From: Lumbricus terrestris
Lineage: Eukaryota; Annelida; Clitellata; Crassiclitellata; Lumbricidae
NCBI GenBank assembly: GCA_949752735.1
Contig: OX457037.1
Span: forward strand, 64,435,449-64,499,448
Reading direction: 5' to 3'
DNA length: 64,000 nt
Part shown: in pieces, positions 10,205 through 21,430 of the stretch
Position numbering within the stretch: position 1 is the first letter of the stretch
Layout of the letters: the number at the start of each line of letters is the position of its first letter
Translations under genes and position numbers: made by a program
The notes under the pieces: generated by a model
Databases searched by the model: none
What the model was told of the DNA's origin: nothing
Seen by the model: the letters and a program-made list of their open reading frames with translations, nothing else

Positions 10205-10352
10205 CATTTTCAATGGGTTTTAGAAATATTTTGATGAAATCTGACCATCATGTGCAGATATGAATTGCCTTTAGGATGTAAAATTTCATTTCGAAATTCT
10301 TAGTTTTGGCCAAGACATTGGCAAAAACCCTATTTTTTGGCGCGCCCTGTAC
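10205..10352. mobile_element. Solo arm of the 7726-8889 mariner-like element
   Basis: Shares AATATTTTGATGAAATCTG, the TGTGCAGATATGAATT block and the terminal TTTTTTGGCGCGCCCTGTA, so it is the right-hand terminal unit of the same family. Confidence 0.7.
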
Positions 10353-10439
10353 ACTGGTGACGTTATACCATACGTTAAAGGAAGAAATCTTCAAGCAAAT
10401 GACGAATACGACTTTTTAAAAGGTCATCAACTATTTTGG

Positions 10440-10975
10440 CAGGGAAAAAGGCATGTTTTTGCAGAATATTTCGACCAAATTATTGGGAAAAGGCCGTCAG
10501 AAAATTTCGTGGATGAAAATGAAAAATGTCGTCGGTAGGCGATTCAGTTGTCCGTCCGAAAATAATGTCGCGCCTCGGCGATTGTCCTTCGGCCGCTCTC
10601 GTTTGTCCCACACAACTTCTAGACCAAGTCTCCGCCTATGCCTACAGGTTCGATGCAATTCAACGGGAAAAGGAGACAGAGAAGACAGAGAGAAAGGCAA
10701 CGTAGGCCTACGACTAGGTCATCAGCTATTTTGAGGGGAAATGGTATATTTTTAAAGACATGGTCTTTTTTCCCAACTGTTCGACCGACGAAATAAAAAA
10801 AGGTCATAGCTTTTCTGGCGCGCAAAGTGGAATATTTTCCCCGACATTTCAACCAAACGGCAAAAATCGTCATATCTTTTGGCCAGAGAACAGCGAAAAG
10901 GTTTTCAGACCCAAGACCCAAAATTTTGACCCCCTCCCTTCGAAAATTTCTGTATCCGCCCCTGTGAACTACTAC
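10440..10975. repeat. Old interspersed repeat debris
   Basis: Contains a ~60-bp conserved block (10585-10650) ending in CCAAGTCTCCGCCTATGCC that recurs at about 21508-21562 and 28104-28172. It ends in a TIR-like AAATTTCTGTATCCGCCCCTG at 10944-10964. The matching left end and TSD were not found. Confidence 0.4.
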
Positions 10976-13250
10976 AGTTAACTCGTACTTCAAAGTCAAA
11001 GTGTTAAGGGCATTGCGCGCTCTTGATCTAAAGCATATCGCTCCAAACAGGACTGCGTGGAATGGAACTTACTAAATTTTAAGTTTGATGACAACTTAGC
11101 TTTTATGGAAAATCCTCAATCATTTTGTGCCCAGTGTTTCATTTGAAGAAGAATTGGTTCTCACTGCAGCTTTTCCTCTTAGGTGTTCTACAATGTTGAA
11201 TTTTAATCCCTCTAGGCTACTCTTTGTCTTTAAATTTGTCCGTCTGCACTGCAGAGCGACGTTAGTAAATTTCGTGTCTTTATCACAGAAATCCGCATTT
11301 ACTATAAGAGTCGATAGGCGCCTCGTCATAAGTTCAAATAATGCTGGATCGGAGCTATTATTTAATAGTGTTCTTTTCCTAATTCTAAGCAGAAATTACT
11401 CGCGTTAATCCATCAGCATAGGTGATGCTAATAGAAGTGGATGGAAATGACAACCTGAACAGTAGACCCTGGTGGGAAAGAATTTGAATGGAGAAATAGA
11501 CCACCAATCCACCATAGGTCCTATTTGACTGATAATGCCTGCAGGGTGTTTCTTCGTAAGGTTTACTTACCTGCAACTGATGTAGAAACCATCAGAAGAC
11601 ACAGACCCTGTATGATGAAGCATGCAGTGAATGCCATTCTTGAACAAGCAGTTGATTTCCTTCGATGACTCTAGCGAAGAACTGATAAAGTTGTTGTGCG
11701 CCGCAAATATATACCTTCCAAAGACATCAATAGTATGTACTCATTTCCGAGCCGAGCGAACAGATTTGAATCAAAAACGATTTGACTTTTGTACATTATC
11801 TTTCCTGTAGCAGATAATCTTTTGGGAGATGAATTCTGCTAAATCCGTTTTCGAAAGATAGGGCCTAAGTGTCGACTCCGTGAAAGGCTGTTCCGTGAAA
11901 ATAACAATAGGCCTACAGATAACAACACAGGAATGGCAATTTTTATTTATGTAGTGTCGGTACCGTAAAGATTATTCTATAGGTCTACATATAGCCTAAC
12001 AAAACAGGAATTGCAAAGTTATTTATGTAGTTTCGGTAAAGATTGGTTAGTCTTTCTCAGTTTATATCAGTAGGCTATTGCATTTGAAGGCCCGTACATC
12101 ATTATATTTCATTGCTATACGATTATATTGGCGAATAAGCTATTTCTCATTCAGACTTTTTATCGGAGTGCGTTTGGATCACGTGAGAAAGCAAGCGCCA
12201 CCTAAACATCTTGAATCGCGTGATCGCATTCAATTGTTGGCTACAGTTCACTTCGGTTAAATCCCGAGGTGGGAATTTTTGCCAAAAAACTTTGGTCGCC
12301 TCATCTTAAGTCTTCACACCTCAAATGCCTTGTGTAACGGAATCCCGGACACTGTCAGAATCATTGTCGTGGGCGCTCGGTGACGGATCCTGCTCTAAAT
12401 TGTCAGGCAAGCAAAAGAGCTTGGTGGATATCAGTCATAACAGCATCCGACATTCTGGACGACTTTATAACTATTTGATAGCAGAGCAGACCCCGTTTTA
12501 GTGGATGTCGTTTCATAAACATGATAAACTGCCAATAAGCATTCTACTGCGGCTGCATTTCAATGGGTATAAAAGCTTTTCCCTTCACAGACTTGAGGTT
12601 TTCGTGGCCTTGAAGTTCTCCCGGAATTGAAGTCCTCACAGTACTTCACAATTCACATAATAACGCCTAGGCTACTTTCGAAAACAGCCTTTACAATTAA
12701 AGTTCATTTATATCGAGTGACTGGTTGGGAGCTGCCGTTTAAAAGTTTTGTACTGGTAGGCGTAGGCCTACAGTTGAACGCCTTTTAAGACCGCCAACTT
12801 TTGATTTTGTTGTGACGCTCATATCACATAATCAGGATTTGGCTTGAATGCATTATTATTTTAATCTGAAAAATCTCCACGGATGCAGGCTTTACTCTCA
12901 GTCATGGTGGGCTGGATATACGTGTAAGTCGAGTGCAATCACTCTCGTCAGCAGACTATCTTTGTCTCAACTGCGGTCACGTGAAAATTGAAAACTTAGC
13001 CTACCTAGTCACCTTGCTGAGACACAGTCCAACAATGTCGTTTGTAACAATACTATCTGTTGAACAGAGTGTACAGCGGTAAAAGTTGATATAATAATTA
13101 ATTTAGAATAACTTAGAATGCTGCTGTCGTACTAAGATAGCTGATTGCACTTTGATTACACTCCAGTGCGTTTTAGTCAATAGGGCTCACAGTCAGCCGG
13201 TCACTGATAAGGAAACCGCAAGATGTTCGTTCAATGTTTTTGAAACGACT
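10976..13250. other. Gene-poor stretch, nothing recognised
   Basis: Unique AT-rich sequence with scattered TAGGCCTA motifs. Open frames at 11120-11408, 12078-12260 and 13152-13343 have no domain, no good splice context and no compositional support. Confidence 0.4.
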
Positions 13251-13560
13251 GAAAATTTAATGTCTTGTTGCATTTTGAATATCTTGATGGAATACCTTGG
13301 ATCTTTTCATACATCGAATAAATCATGCTGTGACAAAATTTAACGTGAAGAAACTCATTTCCAAAAATTATCTGCTGCCGCCAAAATAACTGGCGAAGTT
13401 AAATTGCTCTTGGTGCAATCTCCGATCGAGCGGCTGAGCATGTGAGCAACATAATATAATTTATTTTTATGAGCATAAAATGATTAATATTCGCCGGGCA
13501 GACAACGACGCTATCGGTTCTTTGTTCAAGTCATCCAAAGTTCAGCTGCGTTGGCTGTTT
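13251..13560. repeat. Diverged duplicate of 17.05-17.32 kb
   Basis: Blocks such as ATCTTGATGGAATA, CCAAAAATTATCTGCTGC and ACGCTATCGGTTC recur in the same order and orientation at 17050-17320. This is an old duplication or an unknown repeat family. Coding potential is unclear. Confidence 0.5.
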
Positions 13561-14595
13561 TAAAAAATAATTCCAAATCTTGCACCGGGAAAGTTTTCGT
13601 CGTCGTCGGAGCGTTATGCCGACTTCTGTATCGTTTTGTCTACTTATTTCAAAGTTTTCTGCTCAACCCCGTAGGCCTAGCCGTTGCATGTTAAGCGCTT
13701 GATAATAATAATTTCTCTCTGGTAACGTGCAGGAATTTTTAGGATACTTACATAGCACATACGGTGGCAATTTGTCAACTTTTAGATCTCGGTACGTTTA
13801 ACAAAAACCGCCTATGCATTTTGTTAGTCGCTCAAATAAATTAATTTATTCGTCATCTGCTGTGGGGATACCTTCTTGTTCCACGCAAGTTTTTTGCATC
13901 CCTCTTCAACTTTTGTTACATCTTCCGAAATCCGACAGACTAGTGGTGGGAAGTACCGATTCTATATCTGATATGCTCTCCTCATTAAAAACAATAAGAC
14001 CATACCTTCGGCCATTAACGAATTTGGGTAACAAAGTTCAACGTAATGTTTGAAGTTTACTATCTGGGATGAGGCGCAGTCCTTCCTTGCCGCCGTAAAT
14101 CTCTCCAATAGAAACTATGATGAGTTTTGCAAACTTGACACCTTCGACTTCATGGTGACTTTAGTGAGCATCGCACCTTTTGACGTCAGACCAAACGACC
14201 ACAGCCTGCCTCTTTTCCGACACCTGATTCTGCAGTCTTTTCTAATCAAATCGACCTTATCACTTTCGGGGATTTCGTCCAGGAAAGAATTTTTGCCGGT
14301 TTTTTAGGTTAGCTTGGCGGGGCTAATATCCATTTCCCCTAAAAAAATTCTATAGCCAAATTGTCGTTCATTATAAATAGGCCTACAATTATAGTAGGCC
14401 TAGTTGTCAAGGAATCAACAAGTCTTAAATGCAGACCTAAATGGCACTAACAAGTTCTAGTGATAACCGCGAATGATAATGAAGTCTACCTCTGAATGAA
14501 AGTGACAGGTCTTTATCGGGAAGGCAGGAACAAGATGACACACGAACAAAACCAGGACTATTAAGGTTTTTCAATTAAATGCAGAAATTAGACTA
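13561..14595. other. Unassigned sequence with two adjacent plus-strand open frames
   Basis: Frames at 13814-14053 and 14050-14307 abut, but neither shows a domain I recognise and the second has no ATG at its start. They could be exons or chance. Otherwise nothing is seen. Confidence 0.3.
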
Positions 14596-15394
14596 ATTGC
14601 ACAGAGAGGATTTTGTCCGAGAATAATGTCCTGCGCAAAATCGGGGGAGTTTGTCCAGAGACTTTTGTTCGGCCACACACGGGCTTCTATCCCTATACAT
14701 GGCGGGCGCAGCTTGCGCCCAGTGAAAAATAGGGGGGGAATCAGAAGACAGCCAAAATTCACGTCGATTGGGGGGGAAGGTCGAACATGGAGGGCAGCGT
14801 TCAATCTAGGCATCGCTAGGTGGAAGATCCCCCCAGAAAAATACTTCCCCTCCATTATCCATATAAATTTGGACAAAATGGTAATAGTTTTTAGCAAAAT
14901 GTCTACACTTTATACACTTTGAGTTTTTAGTCAGGCTACTATCTGCATTTTTTAATTACATGAACTGCTACGATAGCTATAATATACCATAATAAAAATT
15001 TCTTATTACATGATTAGAATTATGTTTTTACTATTTTAATAAATAATGCAATCATATTACAATTGAAAAAATAATGTTAATACAAATACTATTTTGTACA
15101 ACTAAATGGCTTCTCTCCAATGTTATCTTTCAAATTTCAGACAGTAAAATTTGGTCCTTGAACACTTAATAAAGCACAGTGATCCGAGGCGCAAAACATA
15201 TGGCTGCCCATTGCCCAATTTAGGCAGCAATTCCTCCACTGAAATAGTAGAGTAATTTTGCTAAGAGGACAGCTTCAAATGCTGAAATTGCAATGCGGAA
15301 ATCGCAAAAATTTCTTATGGGGAGGGCCACATTTCCTCCCCATATATACCAAGTCCCTTCTTGGCGCCACACATGCTTCGGCGATCGTCTGCTG
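14596..15394. other. Repeat debris and AT-rich sequence
   Basis: Contains a GC-rich patch (14690-14840, with GGCGCC/GGGGGG runs) resembling worn hAT ends, then AT-rich DNA. No TSD or complete element was resolved. Confidence 0.35.
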
Positions 15395-16679
15395 CAGTGA
15401 TTTTCAACCGGGGTTCCGCGGAACCCCAGGGTTCCGCGGGCGTCGGTCAGGGGTTCCGCGGCAGTTTGGTAGAAATTTTAGTGCACCGACTGAAATCCTA
15501 AAAGTATCAGCAATAAGTATATTCTTTCCCAGCCTTCAGTCATTCTTGCTTAAAAACATTAATACGTGAATGTATTGTTGTTTTCTATAGGGCTAGGCGA
15601 ATTATGTCGTTCAATACTTGTTTTTCCGAAAGCACACGTATCAAATGGAAATCTATAGGTTTAGATTGCCTACGTTTCCAACTGTCCAGATGGACAGAGC
15701 ATTTTTATCATTGACTTTAAACTATTCGGATACTAGAGATCCGTTCTGACTAAACAGAATGTGCTAAGCACTTAGCCAACGGTTTGTTTGATTTGTTCTT
15801 CATTTGATCAGTTCATTTTGAAGAGCCAGAGGTTAAATTTCTCATCCAGAGGTAGAGGATATTCAAACTTTGGCAAATGTAAAGGCTGAACCTTTAGCAT
15901 ATATTTTGTCTGTAGTATCTTTAACAGACAGGCCAAGGCGATACTCGCTATTTGCTTCTCGGAAAGTCACATTAGATGTAGCCTATGAAATAGGAATCAG
16001 ATATGTGATTATTGTGACAGAAACTCTTTTTCAGGTGCAGGGATAACTGGCAAGCGAAGCTGACGCTCCACAAATAAGCTTAAACCCCTCTGCCCCACTA
16101 CAGCCTCGTGTCACTCACCACACAGTCCACACTCATGACAATAATATTGAGCCCCAAAAGTTACTTTTATGTTGAAGATGAATCATCATGCTTCTGTCTA
16201 TGTGTCTCTCTACGATGCGTCCAAGACTTAAGCCAGGCATAAATTTTCCAGTAAACTGGAAAAATACTTTAGGCCTAATAGGCCTACAACTTGTCCATTA
16301 CACTGATCCAGAATAGAACGCATTTTTATTTTTCAATATTCTATCCGTCTGTCAGATCATCTCAGATGGATTGATAGTTGTTGGGAAATGGAGCGGAAAT
16401 GCATGCAGTTGTTCTCTAACAGTGCTTTGTGTACTGGACCAGTGGATCTGCCCTTCTAGAACTCTAAAGCAAGTATTTGTAATGTGATAGGGCATACTAT
16501 AGACTGCACCAGATGTGCAAGTAACATAACTTACATCTAACTATTACATAATTTCACAATTTGCAACTGTTGGCTATATGTTTTTCTTGAAATTCTGGAC
16601 GGGTGAAATGCAAAGGGTTCGGCGAGCAAAGACGTGCTTCGGAAAGGTTCCGCCACTAGAAAAAGGTTGAAAACCACTG
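15395..16679. mobile_element. hAT (Charlie-type ends) element, 1,285 bp, decayed
   Basis: Begins CAGTGATTTTCAACC with GGAACCCC-rich subterminal sequence and ends GGTTGAAAACCACTG. A perfect 8-bp duplication GTCTGCTG flanks it (15387-15394 and 16680-16687). These ends match the hAT-Charlie type known from animals. The interior has no intact transposase frame, so it is non-autonomous or decayed. Confidence 0.9.
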
Positions 16680-16687
16680 GTCTGCTG

Positions 16688-17049
16688 GATGCTCGTTTGT
16701 TATCCTCCAAACAAACCTTCATTCCCACACTAGAGGAGGGCATGCGCTAGATTACATTATATTGCATACATAGAGGAAGGCCGGTCCAGAAAAGAGGGGG
16801 GGGGGGAAGAAGATGGATTGCGCCCGGTTGCTTAGGGGGGATAGAAGCCCCTGCGGCCACAGTCCGTGGGATAATGTCTATTGAATTTTTTAACGTTTCA
16901 GTAATTTCAGCAATTATAATTACGTTAGGGCCTAACTCTAGCCTTCTTTGATGCTCAAGTGTACCACATAAACGGAATTTACAGCTCACAGTTCGCTATC
17001 ATTATGGAGACCACCAGGTGTTCGGTTCAAGTTTATTAAAATCACAGAA
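16688..17049. other. Repeat debris, G-rich
   Basis: A G12 run near 16797 and fragments resembling 14690-14760. No boundaries resolved. Confidence 0.35.
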
Positions 17050-17320
17050 AGTTAATGTCTTGCCTGTACTCTGTGTATCTTGATGGAATATCTATTTTCA
17101 GGCTGCGAAGTAATCTCTCTGTAGCTAATTTGAAACTACTCGTTTTCCAAAATTTATCTGCTGCAACTGAGATAAAGCGCAACGATAAATGGTTTCTTCT
17201 GATGGAGATCTGTTGGAGCGCTGGAAACAATCCCCCTTAATTTATGTTTTTTTAGAGTATCATAAACGTGTTTTGGACACAAGACGGCGCTGTCGGTTCC
17301 CAGTTGAAGTCAAGGAAAGT
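17050..17320. repeat. Diverged duplicate of 13.25-13.56 kb
   Basis: Same-order matches to 13251-13560 as described there. Several short open frames cross it, without recognised domains. Confidence 0.5.
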
Positions 17321-18382
17321 TCAACTGTGTTGTATTATCGAGAATGGCGATCGGAAGCTTCTGTGCATGGGTCCTGTGTCTTCTCAGGGGTTATTTTAAC
17401 GTGCAGCTGGACACAAAGTGTGTAGTTGGGAAAGAGATTTGTGCAGTTGAAAATCAGATCTTGTGCAGTTACTTTTTGCCTAGTTGCGTGAACTGACGAG
17501 AAGTTAGTGGTAAAAAGATTGAAAAAGTTGGACACAAACATGATAGTAACAGCCCACAGTGAACATATTTGAGGCGGTTTATTTGGGTGATATTTTATGT
17601 TCAGGAAAAGAGCAGGCCTGTTGAAACTTGGCGTGAACTATAATAGATATGGTGATTACATGCAGTTTTCAAGTCAAGCATTAGACCGATACGGCGAAGG
17701 TCACCCGTGTGCATGAAGTAAGAGCGGGGAAAATGGGTGATGTAATCGAAGACAAGGTTCTGCTAAAAATCACACTTAGGCTGCAGACAGAAGAACTTGC
17801 AGTAGGCTTAATGTATGGGCGGATGCAGATTCAAGGCCTGCTGTAGGTTGATATCCTGATAAAGTTGTAAAGGCCGGGGTTATCCTTCATACCATAATGA
17901 CAACTTCTTGGCCATCGTTTACTTTCTCCTGCTTTTGCCGCTTACTCTGACAAGCTGAAGCAGGAAGGTAGGTAGACAGTCGGACGCATAAAGCAAAATA
18001 GTCTGATATAATATATAACAACCCAAGTATCTAACTGGAGAGAGACGATGAAAAGAAAAGAATAATTCAATCAGGCAGACATCCAGACTGAGCTATAGCT
18101 TTTCAGCCACACAGGCTATCCAATACATACATATATTACATACATGATGTAGGATTGTAAGTCAATGCATACTCAAATTTCCTTCCAAATTCTCTATAAT
18201 TATATCCCCATACGCACCCTTTTTGAGTTATGTGATCCCATCCAAAAATCACCATCCTCAGAATCTGAAAGATACACGTAGGCCTATGTTATTGAACTAG
18301 CATCTCGCACAGGGGTGTAGACTTAGATGGGATAGGATCGAGGAACGGAACCCGGAACTTGTTGTGGTGACGGAGATGCTTA
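17321..18382. other. No recognised feature
   Basis: Unique sequence with no coherent exon, repeat or transposon end. Confidence 0.4.
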
Positions 18383-19440
18383 TTGTCACGAATTGCCCTT
18401 GTAAATACCTTTAGACCCATTATTGTAGGTTTATATATTGTTTCTATGTTGTGCTATATCGTAGGCCTATTTAATTATTGTGTGCTTAAATGAATATTGT
18501 GACAAGAGCATAATATAGGCCTATACTTAAATGCCACATAGCAATCTATTAATGTATCGATGGTCGTCGATGGTCGTTGGGTCCCAAAGGTGTGCCGGGG
18601 GCAAAGGTCATCTGTCTGCGAGGCGGACAGGCCTATATAAGCAAGAGCACGGACTGTCTGGGGGTCACTCGTCGGAGGTCAATCGTCAGTCGTCGGAGTC
18701 GTCAGTCGTCGGTTGGAGATGCACGCTGAACTTTACTGAAGACAGTTCGAGCGTAGGGCAACGCACAACGGTGCAAGCAGACTAATACGGAGCACAACCG
18801 TGCTGCCAGGCGAATACGGAGCACAGCGGTGCTACGGTGCTATCAGACGAGGACGGAGTCATCTTCTCCGCCACGTCTACGACAGACGTGGGCGGTGTCC
18901 GAGAGCGGAAACTTCTCCGCCATTTCTACGACAGAGGTGGGCGGTGCCGGAAGGCACTCCTCTACAAGACGCGACCAGCGGTCGTAACTGGAACGCCAGC
19001 AGGACTGGAACCCTCGACGCTGGGTTCTTCTTCCATCCTGGAACGAGGACCAACGGACGAATTCGACTTCAGAACGAGGCAACCGAACCAGACCAGTGAG
19101 CCGACAGAAGCCCTTCGCTGCGTAACACGTAGGACTTCTTCACACCTGCAGAAACTGTCGCCATGCGAACGGAAACGTGAGTCATCGGCCAGTTGTTGGG
19201 TGGGGTCTGGGGGAGGGCACGACCATCGATTAGGGCGCTATAGATTTAGTCTATCGACGATATTGTTTTCTCTAATTGCATATATCTTTCAGTTTAATTT
19301 CAGTTGTCTTTTTACCTTAGCCTAATAATTTCTAAACGAGTTTTGTGCTTTGTTCTATAGTCTAGTACTTTGATAAGTCTTAAACACTCTGGTCCGTAAT
19401 AGGCTAGGGCCTAACTCACCATTAAAGATAACTCATGACA
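18383..19440 (+). mobile_element. Solo LTR of a retrotransposon, 1,058 bp
   Basis: Starts TGTCACG and ends CATGACA (TG...CA termini with short inverted repeats), flanked by a perfect 5-bp duplication CTTAT (18378-18382 and 19441-19445). Inside are a TATA box (TATATAAG, 18634-18641) and, near the 3' end, an ATTAAA polyadenylation-like signal at about 19421. A GC-rich ~60-bp tandem duplication (ACAGANGTGGGCGGTG) lies at about 18840-18950. Long open frames inside are not genes. A 5-bp TSD fits Ty3/Gypsy or Bel/Pao. No internal coding region follows, so it arose by LTR-LTR recombination. Confidence 0.85.
18634..18641 (+). promoter_or_regulatory. TATA box of the solo LTR
   Basis: TATATAAG about 250 bp into the LTR, followed by a GTC/CGTCGG-rich tract likely to be the transcribed R/U5 side. 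Confidence 0.6.
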
Positions 19441-19673
19441 CTTATATCTTAATTCCCCAAATATTTCAGAATTATTATCACAAACATTATTATAGATTTC
19501 TACGGTGTTATCCACTGCTTGTCCATAATAATCAATTTTGATAAAGATGACAGCCTAAACTGCCACCATTACGTTGTGTAAATTTCTAAAAAATCAAGAT
19601 ACAGGTAGGGGGAATTATTCAAGTCTTAAACCACGTCTCTGAGTAGGCCTACCAAATTATGATTGAATTTGTC
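19441..19673 (-). mobile_element. Older hAT copy, part interrupted by a younger copy
   Basis: Matches internal sequence of the CAGTGCCGGCGCTAG hAT family in opposite orientation (blocks such as CCACTGCTTGTCCATAATAA and GATGACAGCCTAAACTG). It continues on the far side at 20972-21430. Confidence 0.6.
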
Positions 19674-19681
19674 AAGGTAAC

Positions 19682-20963
19682 CAGTGCCGGCGCTAGGGTA
19701 CCTGAGGCCCCCCCCCAAAGAAAAACTTGAGGCCCCCCCCATACCTTGAGCTGTCATCTCAGCAAAATTTCTCATAATATAAGTGCTGAAAGACATGGTG
19801 TAAGACTTCAATAAATGTCCCATCCCAATTGTTAATTTTTTTGGAATTTCCATGCTGTAATGGTAGAAATTTTAGGCTGTCATCTTTACAAAAATAGCTC
19901 TTTTTCATTGCTGTTAGTCGTGGTTTAGGACTTCAGAGTGTCCCTCTCCATTGTTTAAATTTATCCAATTTGCCAACTGTAATGGTAGTGTTTATAGGCT
20001 GTCATCTGAACAAAATTGATCATTATTGATGGGCAGTGGATGATACTTATGAAATTTCTGAAATATTGGGGATACAAGGATTCCGTCCCAACCACAAATT
20101 GTGGGGCCGTGCCCCTGTCCACACCCCCAAGTCTCCTCTTTGGTTGAAGGATAATGCTCTATTGGTTTGAGTAATATAATTTTGTATGCTTTGCGTTAAA
20201 ACATAATTCGGTGCGTGGTTTCAGGATTGAACAGTTATGAAAGGTATAATTACCAGCTACATTTGAGGCCCCTTGCAAACTTGAGATCAGACACATACCA
20301 AGGACATCTGGGACCCTACACAAGCTTTAATGTTTGGGTCTCACGCAGGTTTTATTTTGAGACCTCATCGAATTAGCAATTAGAATAAGTTACAATTTAT
20401 AAACGTTGTGTTTGAGAAAGTGGATGAAATTACCTGAGTTAGTTTAAATGGCTTTATACTTACGCCCAAAATCAGTATGATATTTGCATTAGGTCTGCTA
20501 TGGCAGTGCCATATGGTTAGTTGAGACATGCACCAGAACGGATATGCACAGTCACAAAATTAATAGGCATAATGACCAGCTAAATTTTGGGGCCCCTTTC
20601 AAACTCTAATGGCTTTATACTTACGCCCAAAACCAGTATGATATTTGCATTAGGTCTGCTATGGCAGTGCCATATGGTTAGTTGAGGCATGCACCAGACC
20701 GGATCTGTACAGTCACAAATAGGCATAATGACCAGCTAAATTTGGGGGCCCCTTTCAAACTCTAATGGTTATATACTTATGCCCAAAACCAGTATGATAT
20801 TTGCATTAGGTCTGCTATGGCAGTGCCATATGGTTAGTTGAGGCATGCACCAGACCGGATCTGCACAGTCACAAATAGGCATAATGACCAGCTAAATTTG
20901 GGGGCCCCTTTCAAACTCGGGCCCCCCCAATTGGGGGGTACGGGGGTGCTAGCGCCGGCACTG
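19682..20963 (+). mobile_element. Non-autonomous hAT element, CAGTGCCGGCGCTAG family, 1,282 bp
   Basis: TIRs CAGTGCCGGCGCTAG / CTAGCGCCGGCACTG, with a perfect 8-bp duplication AAGGTAAC (19674-19681 and 20964-20971). The interior is non-coding, with a ~158-bp unit (TATGATATTTGCATTAGGTC...) present three times in tandem (starts about 20451, 20612 and 20768). The copy at 61902 has only one unit. C and G runs sit just inside both TIRs. No transposase. Confidence 0.95.
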
Positions 20964-20971
20964 AAGGTAAC

Positions 20972-21430
20972 AGCCTAAAATGCTACTACAACAGTGGGCA
21001 AATGACTTTTTTCAAACAATGGACGAGAAAAGAAAATGATGAGTAATTTTTTCAAATGACAGCTTTAAATGCCAGATTAACAGCGTGCAAATGAAAAAAT
21101 TAAACAATAAGGAGGAGACTCGCTAAACTCTAAAAACCATAGCAGTTAAAAAGAGCAATTTTGTTCAGATGACAGCTACAGTGTGGAAATTCAGAAATGT
21201 AAACAATGGGGAGGGGCATTTATTGAAGTCTCAAACCATGCCTTTTGGCGTGAAATTTGTGAGCAATTAAGATCACAGTCTACAAGTTGCCATTATAATG
21301 TTGTAAAAATATTTAAACAATGCGACTGGACACTTATTAAAGTCCTAAACCATGACTATCAGCACTGAAATGATGAGCAGCCTCGGTAAATTACAACTTA
21401 GAATACCACCAGTGCAGTGTGGAAATTAAA
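20972..21430 (-). mobile_element. Older hAT copy, second part
   Basis: Degraded sequence with repeated AACAATGGGGAGGGGCATTT and GATGACAGCT blocks, matching the family interior in reverse. It flanks the younger insertion. Confidence 0.55.

Noticed and set aside
14571..14922. Opposite-strand frames of about 100 codons
   Set aside because: Mirror frames over repeat debris, without domain or splice evidence.
18837..19325. 162-codon protein
   Set aside because: Lies wholly within the solo LTR, with no known domain.
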